This document shows, one piece after another, positions 1-6,613 of a stretch of DNA of 6,764 bases. The stretch is taken from assembly GCA_002404345.1 (NCBI GenBank), contig DHJN01000225.1:2116-8879 (forward strand). Direction: 5' to 3'. Origin of the DNA: Actinobacteria bacterium UBA4719. GTDB lineage: Bacteria > Actinomycetota > Actinomycetes > Actinomycetales > Dermatophilaceae. Below the pieces are notes generated by a model. The model worked only from the letters and a program-made list of their open reading frames with translations. It was not told where the DNA came from and did no database searches. The position numbers were made by a program, and so were the translations under genes. Every line of letters starts with the position of its first letter. The stretch's first letter is position 1.

Positions 1-1
1 C

Positions 2-793
<792 letters not shown>

Positions 794-806
794 CTTCGAC
801 TGCACT

Positions 807-883
807 GTCCCTAGGTTTGACCCTCGTTCCACCGCACGGTCCCTAGGTTTGACCCTCGTTCCACCGCACGGTCCCTAGGTTTG
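807..883. repeat. 32-bp intergenic tandem array (two full units plus a partial third)
   Basis: Two identical 32-bp units occupy 807-838 and 839-870, followed by the first 13 bases of a third unit (871-883). Each begins GTCCCTAGGTTTG on the + strand; on the - strand this is CAAACCTAGGGAC followed by CGTGCG. The array fills most of the gap between convergent dapB and azlD and stops three bases before the azlD stop codon. I see no Rho-independent terminator (no GC stem followed by a T run). The same 19-bp core recurs in the opposite orientation at 6614-6677. Confidence 0.9.
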
Positions 884-886
884 CGA

Positions 887-1201
887 TCAGGCCCATCCGA
901 GGGCTCTCAGTGTTGCGGCTGTGGCTGCTGCCAGGATCACGACGACCAGGAACGGCGCCCGCAGCAGCAGAGCGCCCACCGCGACCGCCACGCCCGCCGC
1001 ACGTGCGTCCAGGGTCAGCCCACCTCCCTGGCTCGTGAACGTCTGCACCGCCACCAGGGCCGAAAGCAGAGCGACCGGCAACATCGCGGTCACCCTCGAG
1101 ACGACCGGGCCGTCCAGCACCTGGTGGGGCACGACATAGCCAAGGAACTTGAGGGCGAACGCGAAACCACTGGCGAGCAGGACGGTGGTCCAGAGCGTCA
1201 T
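887..1201 (-). CDS. azlD: AzlD-family branched-chain amino acid transport subunit
   Basis: Small membrane protein of 104 aa, the usual AzlD size. Hydrophobic segments lie at about residues 3-24, 38-54 and 68-100, with the family pattern of LPVALLSALVAVQTF in the middle and a long C-terminal hydrophobic stretch ending in LRALGW. AzlD works with AzlC as a two-component exporter of branched-chain amino acids and analogues (azaleucine resistance in Bacillus; BrnFE exports Ile, Leu, Val and Met in Corynebacterium). Substrate here is inferred from family only. The ATG overlaps the azlC stop (ATGA) and has a good Shine-Dalgarno, GAGGAG (+ strand 1210-1215), 8 nt upstream, so both start and coupling to azlC are well supported. 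The stop (887-889) abuts the 32-bp repeat array. Confidence 0.88.
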   Translation of the reverse strand: MTLWTTVLLASGFAFALKFLGYVVPHQVLDGPVVSRVTAMLPVALLSALVAVQTFTSQGGGLTLDARAAGVAVAVGALLLRAPFLVVVILAAATAATLRALGWA

Positions 1202-2004
1202 GGCGGCGTCTCCTCGTCGGGTGATGTGCTCGCTTCGCCCAGGTCGGGTGAGGCGCTCGGGTCGCCGAGGTCGTCCCGATCGCGTGGCTCACGGGAGGGC
1301 AACAAACCGGCCACGACGGCGGCCAGGGCAGCGACCAGAACCGGTATGCCGGCCGGGGCGTGCGGGGCCACGACCAGTGCGATGACGGCAGCGACGGCAG
1401 CGACCGCGCGGGCGTCCCCGGATTTCAGCCGAGGCCACAGCAGCGCGCAGAATGCGGCCGGCGCGGCGGCGTCCAGCCCGAAGCGTTTGGGATCCCCGAG
1501 TGCGTTGCCCACGATGGCACCCAGGAGGGTCGAAAGATTCCACAGCACGAACACCGCGAGCCCGGTTCCCCAGAAACCCAGGCGCTGCGCGGACGGCTCG
1601 GGTTGGCCGATCGCCACGGCGGTCGACTCGTCGATGGTCAGATGTGCGGCGGGCACCCGGCGCAGGCCGCCCACTCCGAGGAGTCGAGACATCTGCAGAC
1701 CGTAGAGGCCGTTGCGCAGGCCGAGCAGGGTCGAGGTCGCCACTGCCGCGGCGCCTGAGCCTCCGGTCGCGACGATGCCCACCACGGCGAACTGCGAAGC
1801 GCCCGAGAAGAGCAGGGCCGACAGCGCGATGGTCTGCCAGAGGTCGAGACCGGCGGCCACCGACAGCGCGCCGAAGCTGATGCCGTAGGCCCCCGTAGCG
1901 ATGCCCACCGACAGGCACTGGCGCAGGACCTCTTTGCGGCGCTCGTCAGCGAGGAAGGGCTCGGGTTCGGGCATGGGCATGGGCTCGGGCATGGGTATGG
2001 GCAC
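1198..2004 (-). CDS. azlC: AzlC-family branched-chain amino acid exporter, main subunit
   Basis: Membrane permease of 268 aa in this reading; AzlC proteins are usually nearer 230-240. Family marks are GISFGALS (about 41-48), SGASQF (67-72), LRNGLYGLQMS (96-106), the acidic pair in TIDESTAVA (123-131), and GDPKRFGLDAAAPAAF (170-185). Predicted membrane segments lie near 30-52, 57-80, 143-168, 180-192, 197-215 and 217-235. It should pair with AzlD, which overlaps its stop by 4 bp, to export branched-chain amino acids or similar; substrate is inferred. Both ends are odd: residues 1-16 are mostly alternating X-Pro, and residues 237-268 are a hydrophilic, acidic tail with a 9-residue duplication. 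The start is uncertain. GTG at 2004 follows the GNAT stop by 15 bp but lacks a clear Shine-Dalgarno; in-frame ATGs at 1992, 1980 and 1974 are alternatives. Confidence 0.9.
   Translation of the reverse strand: MPIPMPEPMPMPEPEPFLADERRKEVLRQCLSVGIATGAYGISFGALSVAAGLDLWQTIALSALLFSGASQFAVVGIVATGGSGAAAVATSTLLGLRNGLYGLQMSRLLGVGGLRRVPAAHLTIDESTAVAIGQPEPSAQRLGFWGTGLAVFVLWNLSTLLGAIVGNALGDPKRFGLDAAAPAAFCALLWPRLKSGDARAVAAVAAVIALVVAPHAPAGIPVLVAALAAVVAGLLPSREPRDRDDLGDPSASPDLGEASTSPDEETPP
1219..1272 (-). repeat. 27-bp tandem duplication in the azlC 3' end
   Basis: Two adjacent 27-bp units (+ strand 1246-1272 and 1219-1245) encode DLGDPSASP and DLGEASTSP at AzlC residues 245-253 and 254-262. They match at 22 of 27 bases by my alignment. 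The duplication lies in the acidic, presumably disordered tail after the last membrane segment, so it lengthens the tail without changing frame. Confidence 0.75.
1957..2001 (-). repeat. Hexanucleotide repeat encoding an X-Pro N-terminus of AzlC
   Basis: Read on the - strand, seven six-base units of the type CCCATG or CCCGAG/A follow the GTG at 2004 and give Pro at every second residue (M/I/E alternating with P) through residue 16. Three of the units carry an in-frame ATG, so the repeat creates several possible start codons for azlC. Confidence 0.75.
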
Positions 2005-2019
2005 GGAGCTGCGCTGGGG

Positions 2020-2611
2020 TCAGTTCTGGGTGAGGTCGGCGGTCAGTCGCACCTCACGGACCACCGTCCCGTCGACGTCGATGACCCGGTCGCGAAAGGC
2101 GCCGTCGGGTGAGAGGCCGGCTGCGGTCACGAAGGCTCGGGTGTCCTCGTCGTCGACCAGTAGCCACGCCGACATGGAGTGGAACCCCTTGCCCCCGCAA
2201 CGTGTCCACGGCGGCATTGAGCAGACGGGAGCCGTGACCGCTGCGTCGGGCGTCAGGGTGTACCCCCAGGGCGAGCACCTCGCCCGAGGTCTCGCCGGCG
2301 TCGGCGTCGGCGCTCGGACCCACGGCAGCAAAGCCGACGACCTGCTCACCGGCGCAGCTCACCAGCAGCACGTGGCGAGGGCTCGGGGGGTTGCTCAGCG
2401 AGTCGCGCCAGACTCGCGCGAAGCTGGCTGCGTCGAACCGGTCGACCACCTCCTGTGGCAGGAGGTGGGCGTACGAGCCGCGCCATACGGCTGCCTGGAC
2501 CCGACCGACCGCGGGCGCGTCGCTCGGGCGAGCGATCCGGGCACTGGCGTCCGCGACCGGACCAGTCGCGGACGAATGGGCGTGGTCGTGGGCGTCGGGG
2601 TGATGGGGCAC
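2020..2611 (-). pseudogene. GNAT family N-acetyltransferase gene interrupted by a one-base frameshift
   Basis: GNAT enzymes transfer an acetyl group from acetyl-CoA to an amine; the substrate cannot be told here. The start is GTG at 2611 with a strong Shine-Dalgarno GGGAGG 8 nt upstream. The first frame gives a His-rich leader ([10 protein letters not shown]), the ARIARPSDAPAVGRVQAAVW alpha1 region and the acetyl-CoA loop GVHPDARRSGHGSRLL (about 116-131), up to LRGQG near residue 142. Family-like sequence then continues in a different - strand frame (FHSMSAWLLVDDEDTRAF, then VTAAGLSPDGAFRD) to a TGA at 2020-2022. One extra G within 2185-2196 (C4 or C5 on the + strand) accounts for the shift. 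Removing it gives an intact protein of about 196 aa. Without that, the first frame runs on to 2054 as non-homologous Arg-rich sequence (185 aa). Either a recent pseudogene or a homopolymer sequencing error. It is first gene of the GNAT-azlC-azlD operon. Confidence 0.82.
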
Positions 2612-2619
2612 CCGGCCAT

Positions 2620-2625
2620 CCTCCC
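2620..2625 (-). promoter_or_regulatory. Shine-Dalgarno of the GNAT gene
   Basis: GGGAGG on the - strand lies 8 nt before GTG 2611. It decides the start over a - strand ATG at 2617-2619, which is out of frame with the GNAT protein and too close to this site. Confidence 0.65.
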
Positions 2626-2657
2626 ATCCGGTCCGAGGTCACACCCATGCGACACCA

Positions 2658-2687
2658 TTGCGGGCACGAGTGACACGTCTGCACACT
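2658..2687 (+). promoter_or_regulatory. Candidate paaA promoter, possibly giving a leaderless mRNA
   Basis: TTGCGG (2658-2663) and CACACT (2682-2687), 18 bp apart, weakly resemble -35 and -10 boxes; each matches the consensus at three of six bases. If used, transcription would begin about at the A of the paaA ATG (2694). That would fit the absence of a Shine-Dalgarno there. Weak evidence in GC-rich DNA. Confidence 0.22.
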
Positions 2688-2693
2688 GGTCCC

Positions 2694-3755
2694 ATGTACG
2701 GCAACGACTTCATTGACCCCGACGAGCCGCTGAACGCCGCTGAGTTCGGAGACGTCGACGACGCCGTGGCGGCAGCCGCGACGACTGCGGCGCAGCGTGC
2801 GGAGGGTGGCTCGTCCTTCGAGGCGTTGCTGGCTGCCGACCAGCGCATCGAACCGCGGGACGAGATGCCGGAGGCCTATCGGAAGACGCTGATCCGCCAG
2901 ATCGCCCAGCATGCGCACTCCGAGATCATCGGCATGCAGCCGGAAGGCAACTGGATCAGCCGCGCGCCGTCGCTGCGCCGCAAGGCCATCCTGATGGCCA
3001 AGGTGCAGGACGAGGCCGGGCATGGGCTCTACCTGTACGCCGCGGCCGAGACGCTGGGTGTGGACCGTGCCGAGCTGCTGGACCTGCTGCACAGCGGCAA
3101 GCAGAAGTACTCCTCGATCTTCAACTACCCGACGCTGACGTGGGCCGACAACGGCGCCATCGGCTGGTTGGTCGACGGGGCCGCGATCATGAACCAGGTG
3201 CCGTTGTGCCGCTGCTCGTACGGTCCGTACGCCCGGGCGATGATCCGCGTCTGCAAGGAGGAGTCCTTCCACCAGCGACAGGGCTTTGAGATCCTGTGGA
3301 CCTTGTCGCGGGGCACTGCGGCGCAGAAGGACATGGCCCAGGACGCTGCAAACCGTTGGTGGTGGCCGGCGTTGATGATGTTCGGACCTCCGGACACCGG
3401 TGATGCGGCCACCACCGGTGGGCACACCGCCCAGTCCATGGCTTGGGGCATCAAGCGTTTCAGCAACGACGACCTGCGTCAGAAGTTCGTCGACATGACA
3501 GTTCCGCAGGCTGCGAAGCTCGGGCTCACCCTGCCCGACCCCGACCTGAGGTTCAACGAGGAGACGGGGCACTGGGACTTCGGGGCCATCGACTGGAGCG
3601 AGCTCTGGCGCGTCCTCAAGGGGGACGGAGCCTGCAATGCCGAGAGGATCGAGCGCCGGGTGGGTGCCCACCATGAGGGAGCGTGGGTCCGTGAGGCCGC
3701 CAACGCGTATGCCGCCAGGCACGACCTCGGGCAGCAGCAGGAGTACGTCGCATGA
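2694..3755 (+). CDS. paaA: 1,2-phenylacetyl-CoA epoxidase, catalytic subunit PaaA
   Basis: PaaA is the di-iron catalytic subunit that epoxidises the aromatic ring of phenylacetyl-CoA with O2 and electrons from PaaE. From ATG 2694 it is 353 aa and follows the E. coli protein closely: [13 protein letters not shown] (58-70), HAHSEIIGM (73-81), [11 protein letters not shown] (105-115), [14 protein letters not shown] (139-152), WLVDGAA (158-164), YGPYARAM (176-183), [12 protein letters not shown] (188-199) and [13 protein letters not shown] (220-232). The ferritin-type ligand candidates E77, E107/H110 (ExxH), D161 and E190/H193 (ExxH) are all present. About 35 extra Ala/acid-rich residues precede the conserved core compared with E. 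coli. The start is ATG 2694 by likeness ([12 protein letters not shown]); TTG 2658 and GTG 2670 in frame would add 12 or 8 residues. No clear Shine-Dalgarno is seen. The stop overlaps the paaB ATG. Confidence 0.96.
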   Translation: MYGNDFIDPDEPLNAAEFGDVDDAVAAAATTAAQRAEGGSSFEALLAADQRIEPRDEMPEAYRKTLIRQIAQHAHSEIIGMQPEGNWISRAPSLRRKAILMAKVQDEAGHGLYLYAAAETLGVDRAELLDLLHSGKQKYSSIFNYPTLTWADNGAIGWLVDGAAIMNQVPLCRCSYGPYARAMIRVCKEESFHQRQGFEILWTLSRGTAAQKDMAQDAANRWWWPALMMFGPPDTGDAATTGGHTAQSMAWGIKRFSNDDLRQKFVDMTVPQAAKLGLTLPDPDLRFNEETGHWDFGAIDWSELWRVLKGDGACNAERIERRVGAHHEGAWVREAANAYAARHDLGQQQEYVA

Positions 3756-4066
3756 GCACGCCTGCGGTCAAAGGGAACTCGTCCGAACGCAGCTGGCCGC
3801 TGTGGGAGGTCTTCGTCCGTGGCAAGCGCGGTCTCTCGCATGTCCACGTCGGTTCGCTGCACGCCCCGGACGCCGAGATGGCGCTGCGCAACGGGCGGGA
3901 CGTCTACACCCGTCGCCAAGAGGGTGTCTCCCTCTGGGTGGTCAGGTCCATGGACATCACGGCGAGCAGCCCGGACGAACGCGACTCGTTCTTCGACCCA
4001 GCGGCCGACAAGATCTATCGACACCCCACGTTCTACGACATACCCGAGGATGTCGAATACCTATGA
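3752..4066 (+). CDS. paaB: 1,2-phenylacetyl-CoA epoxidase subunit PaaB
   Basis: Small subunit of the epoxidase complex (104 aa; about 95 in E. coli), thought to bridge PaaAC dimers into the larger complex. It has no catalytic residues of its own. Family pattern is visible: [28 protein letters not shown] is split over residues 15-42, followed by [21 protein letters not shown] and the C-terminal [19 protein letters not shown]. The ATG overlaps the paaA stop (ATGA) and is preceded by AGGAG (3739-3743), 8 nt upstream. This is the clearest ribosome site in the operon, consistent with coupled and efficient expression of subunit B. Confidence 0.95.
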   Translation: MSTPAVKGNSSERSWPLWEVFVRGKRGLSHVHVGSLHAPDAEMALRNGRDVYTRRQEGVSLWVVRSMDITASSPDERDSFFDPAADKIYRHPTFYDIPEDVEYL

Positions 4067-4905
4067 GCAGGAACGCGATTGACACCAGCGTGAGTGACCA
4101 CAGCGTGAGTGACCACAGCGTGAGTGGCAGCAGCGTGAGTGACACCACCTTGACGACGGATGCGGCGGCATACTGTCTGCAGCTCGGCGATGACGCGCTC
4201 ATCTACGCACAGCGACTCGGTGACTGGATCAGCCGGGCTCCGCAGATCGAGGAGGACATGGCGTTGGCCAATGTCGGCCTCGACCTGCTCGGCCAGGCGC
4301 GGGAGCTGCTGACCCGAGCCGGCCAGCTCGATGGCACCGGCCGGAGCGAGGACGAGCTGGCCTACCTTCGCGACGAGCGCCAGTTCCACAACGTCCACCT
4401 GGTCGAGCAGGAGCGCAGCGACTTCGGCTTCGAGATGGCACGGATGCTGTGGTTCGCCGCCTATCAGTGCGAGCTGTATGCCGCGCTGGCCAACTCGAGC
4501 GACGAGACGATCGCCGGTGTGGCGGGCAAGGCCGTCAAGGAGGTCGACTACCACCGTGACCATGCCAGCCAGTGGGTGCTGCGCCTCGGCGACGGCACGT
4601 CCACGTCGTACGTACGCATGAAGGAGGGGCTCGAGCGGGTTGCGCCTTATGTCGCGGAGCTGTTCGAGGACGACGCTGTGAGTGTCGCAGTCTCTGAGGC
4701 CGGAGTGGGCACGCTGCCGTCTTCCTTGTGGGACAGTGCTTTTGGCCACGTGTCGCGAGTTGTGGCCCAGGCCACGCTGACGCTTCCCACCGACTCCACC
4801 TGGCGTTCGCGGGGAGGTCGACAGGGGATCCACTCTCGCCCGATGGGATTCCTGCTCGCAGAGATGCAGCACATTGCGCGCTCACACCCGGGTGCCACGT
4901 GGTGA
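4063..4905 (+). CDS. paaC: 1,2-phenylacetyl-CoA epoxidase subunit PaaC
   Basis: PaaC is the non-catalytic ferritin-like partner that forms the stable heterodimer with PaaA. The homologous body starts near residue 35: YCLQLGDDALIYAQRLGDWISRAP (split over 37-60), then IEEDMALANVGLDLLGQAR (62-80), YLRDERQFHNVHLVEQ (101-116), KAVKEVDYHRDHASQW (156-171) and the C-terminal GFLLAEMQHIARSHPGATW (262-280). At 280 aa it is about 30 longer than the E. coli protein, and the excess is N-terminal and includes a pentapeptide repeat (residues 9-28). I chose ATG 4063 because it overlaps the paaB stop (ATGA), with GAGGA 12 nt upstream. In-frame GTGs at 4090, 4105, 4120 and 4135, one per repeat unit, are alternatives; the last would give a conventional MSDTTLTTDAAAY start. 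The stop overlaps the paaD GTG. Confidence 0.95.
   Translation: MSRNAIDTSVSDHSVSDHSVSGSSVSDTTLTTDAAAYCLQLGDDALIYAQRLGDWISRAPQIEEDMALANVGLDLLGQARELLTRAGQLDGTGRSEDELAYLRDERQFHNVHLVEQERSDFGFEMARMLWFAAYQCELYAALANSSDETIAGVAGKAVKEVDYHRDHASQWVLRLGDGTSTSYVRMKEGLERVAPYVAELFEDDAVSVAVSEAGVGTLPSSLWDSAFGHVSRVVAQATLTLPTDSTWRSRGGRQGIHSRPMGFLLAEMQHIARSHPGATW
4087..4146 (+). repeat. Four 15-bp tandem units at the paaC 5' end
   Basis: Units start at 4087, 4102, 4117 and 4132 and read AGCGTGAGTGACCAC with small changes in the last two. They encode SVSDH, SVSDH, SVSGS and SVSDT. The last unit joins the expected PaaC N-terminus. Each unit carries an in-frame GTG. The 15-bp period keeps the frame. Confidence 0.9.
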
Positions 4906-5423
4906 CAACGGCAGCAAGAGGGGCAGGAACAGCGACTGTGGACCTGCGAGCTGCCATCGCCTCCATCCCTGACCCCGAGGTCCCGGTCATCACGATCGAG
5001 GACCTCGGCATCCTGCGAGAGGTTCTGGTCGACGAGCCGGCCCGGACGGTGATGGTGCTGATCACCCCGACGTACTCCGGGTGCCCGGCCATGGACGCCA
5101 TCCGTCAACACATCGAGCACGTCGCCCGACGAGCCGGATACGCCGCGACGGTGGAGACGCGGCTCATCCCCGCCTGGACCACCGACTGGATGTCCGCCAG
5201 CGGTCGCGACAAGCTGCGCGAGTTCGGGATCGCTCCTCCCGATCAGCGCTCCGAGGTCGCTGCGCATCCGGTCGGGGTCACGCTCACGGTCCGTCGGGTC
5301 ACCTGCCCGCTCTGCGGTTCGACTGACACCGAAGAGATCTCACGGTTCGGCTCGACGGCGTGCAAGGCACTGCGCCGGTGCAACCAATGCCGTGAGCCCT
5401 TCGATGAGTTCAAGTCGTTCTGA
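4902..5423 (+). CDS. paaD: PaaD, phenylacetyl-CoA epoxidase accessory (MIP18/DUF59 family)
   Basis: PaaD is needed for an active epoxidase but is not part of the oxygenase core. The family is related to iron-sulfur assembly proteins of the MIP18/DUF59 type, so a metal-centre maturation role (probably for PaaE) is inferred. The protein is 173 aa (E. coli about 165). The DUF59-like domain spans about 13-100, with SIPDPEVPVITIEDLGILR (21-39) and TPTYSGCPAMDAI (55-67), including conserved C61. A zinc-ribbon-like tail has CPLC (C135, C138), C154 and CNQC (C160, C163). GTG 4902 overlaps the paaC stop as GTGA. The adjacent in-frame GTG 4899 or the later GTG 4938 are possible. No Shine-Dalgarno is obvious, so translation may depend on coupling. 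The stop overlaps paaE (TGATG). Confidence 0.94.
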   Translation: MTTAARGAGTATVDLRAAIASIPDPEVPVITIEDLGILREVLVDEPARTVMVLITPTYSGCPAMDAIRQHIEHVARRAGYAATVETRLIPAWTTDWMSASGRDKLREFGIAPPDQRSEVAAHPVGVTLTVRRVTCPLCGSTDTEEISRFGSTACKALRRCNQCREPFDEFKSF

Positions 5424-6604
5424 TGACCTCACTGATCACCAAGCCTGCGCGACACAGAGCCCGGTTCCACACCCTGACCGTCACGGAGGTCGAGCGACTC
5501 ACCGACGACGCGGTCGCCGTCTCGTTCGCCGTTCCGGACGAGCTGGCCGAGGAGTTCGTGTTCGAGCCGGGTCAGCACCTGACGCTTCGTGCCACCGTTG
5601 ACGGCCAGGACGCCCGACGGTCCTACTCGATCTGCCTGTCACGTCCGGATGCGTTGGCGCGCAAGGAACTCCGCATCGCCGCGGCTCGCGTCGGCGGTGG
5701 GCTTCTGTCCAACTGGATCAACGACAGCATGGTGGCAGGTGACCAGATCGAGGTGATGACGCCCTTGGGAGGATTCACCTGTGCCACGCAACCGGACGCC
5801 ATACGTCATCATGTCGCCATCGCGGCCGGGTCGGGCATCACCCCGGTGATGTCACTGCTCTCCACGGCGCTGGCCGAGGAGCCCGCGTCACGTGCGACGC
5901 TCATCTTCGGCAACCGTCACACGAGGTCGATCATGTTCCTGGAGGAGCTCGAGGATCTCAAGAACGAGTACCCCGACCGGTTCCACCTGATGAACTTCCT
6001 CTCCCGTGAGGCTCAGAACGTCGAGCTGTTCAGCGGACGCCTCGACCGCGGTCGGTTGGAGCGCATCCTTGGCGTCCTCGTTCCGGTGGAGACGGTCGAC
6101 GAGTGGTACCTGTGTGGTCCGTTCGGGCTGGTCGAGAGTGCCCAACGGCTCCTGGCCGACCTCGGGGTCGACTCTCGCCACGTCCACCATGAGGTGTTCC
6201 ACGTCGATGACAGTTCTGCGGGCCCTGCCGAGCCTGCTGATGCCATGGAGGCGATGGAGGCGATGGAGGCCTTGGAGGCCATGGAGGCGATGGAGGCCGT
6301 CGCGGCGGCGCCCGGGAAGCCGGCTGAGGCTGTGGTCACCGTGAACCTCGACGGCCGCACGACGGTGATCCAGATGCCTTTCCGCAGGGAGACGATCCTG
6401 GCTGCGACGCTGCGAGCCCGCCCGGACGCGCCGTTCAGCTGCACCGGCGGTATGTGTGGCACCTGCCGCGCGCGGGTGGTCGAGGGTGAGGTCCGGATGG
6501 ACCGCCAGTACGCCCTCGAGCCCGAGGACGTCGCCGCCGGGATCGTGCTGGCCTGTCAGGCGCACCCGATCACGGCGACGGTCTCGCTGGACTACGACGC
6601 CTGA
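5423..6604 (+). CDS. paaE: 1,2-phenylacetyl-CoA epoxidase reductase PaaE
   Basis: PaaE carries electrons from NADPH through FAD and a plant-type 2Fe-2S centre to the PaaA di-iron site. Domains in order: FAD-binding barrel (about 10-120, with RSYSI at 66-70), NAD(P)H-binding domain (about 128-260, with AAGSGITPVMSLL from 134 and CGPFG at 231-235), a linker, then ferredoxin (about 300-393) with C340, C345, C348 (CTGGMCGTC) and C378 (LACQAHP). All four cluster cysteines are present. At 393 aa it is about 37 longer than E. coli PaaE; part of the excess is the linker, where residues 275-292 are a (MEA)n repeat. The ATG at 5423 overlaps the paaD stop (TGATG), implying restart-type coupling; no strong Shine-Dalgarno is seen. 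It is the last gene of the operon visible here. Confidence 0.96.
   Translation: MTSLITKPARHRARFHTLTVTEVERLTDDAVAVSFAVPDELAEEFVFEPGQHLTLRATVDGQDARRSYSICLSRPDALARKELRIAAARVGGGLLSNWINDSMVAGDQIEVMTPLGGFTCATQPDAIRHHVAIAAGSGITPVMSLLSTALAEEPASRATLIFGNRHTRSIMFLEELEDLKNEYPDRFHLMNFLSREAQNVELFSGRLDRGRLERILGVLVPVETVDEWYLCGPFGLVESAQRLLADLGVDSRHVHHEVFHVDDSSAGPAEPADAMEAMEAMEALEAMEAMEAVAAAPGKPAEAVVTVNLDGRTTVIQMPFRRETILAATLRARPDAPFSCTGGMCGTCRARVVEGEVRMDRQYALEPEDVAAGIVLACQAHPITATVSLDYDA
6245..6298 (+). repeat. Six 9-bp units encoding Met-Glu-Ala in the PaaE linker
   Basis: Six tandem units of ATGGAGGCG (variants end GCC; the fourth begins TTG) run from 6245 to 6298 and encode MEA-MEA-MEA-LEA-MEA-MEA, residues 275-292. 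They lie exactly between the NAD(P)H domain and the ferredoxin domain. The peptide should be helical and acidic, a spacer between the two redox modules. Every unit contains GGAGG, a perfect Shine-Dalgarno core, and five contain an in-frame ATG. Confidence 0.95.
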
Positions 6605-6613
6605 CCCACCCGG

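Larger units (their letters stand above)
2612..2693. promoter_or_regulatory. Divergent intergenic region between GNAT-azlCD and paaABCDE
   Basis: These 82 bp are the only divergent gap in the window, so promoters for both operons should be here or reach slightly into the genes. The paa operon of other bacteria is controlled by PaaX (GntR-like) or PaaR (TetR) responding to phenylacetyl-CoA, but I see no convincing match to their operators. The best symmetry is a weak AGTG-N11-CACT at 2669-2687. No regulator gene is in the window. Confidence 0.5.

Noticed and set aside
807..883. CRISPR array
   Set aside because: The two full units are identical over all 32 bp with no unique spacers, and the second array has only about 13 variable bases per unit. 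No cas genes are present.
881..1705. 274-codon open frame on the + strand opposite azlD and azlC
   Set aside because: Low-complexity Arg/Gly/Ala translation opposite two well-conserved membrane proteins with good overlap and Shine-Dalgarno evidence.
2346..3722. 458-codon open frame on the - strand opposite paaA and the start of the GNAT gene
   Set aside because: It is opposite a clear PaaA gene with full family conservation. Long antisense frames are common in GC-rich coding DNA, and its Arg/Pro/Gly/His-rich translation shows no domain.
3637..4062. Upstream extension of the paaC frame by 142 codons
   Set aside because: It would overlap paaA and all of paaB. The translation is Arg/Pro-rich and unlike PaaC, while ATG 4063 overlaps the paaB stop as expected.
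4033..4872. 279-codon open frame on the - strand opposite paaC
   Set aside because: Shadow of paaC; its repeats merely mirror the paaC pentapeptide repeat.
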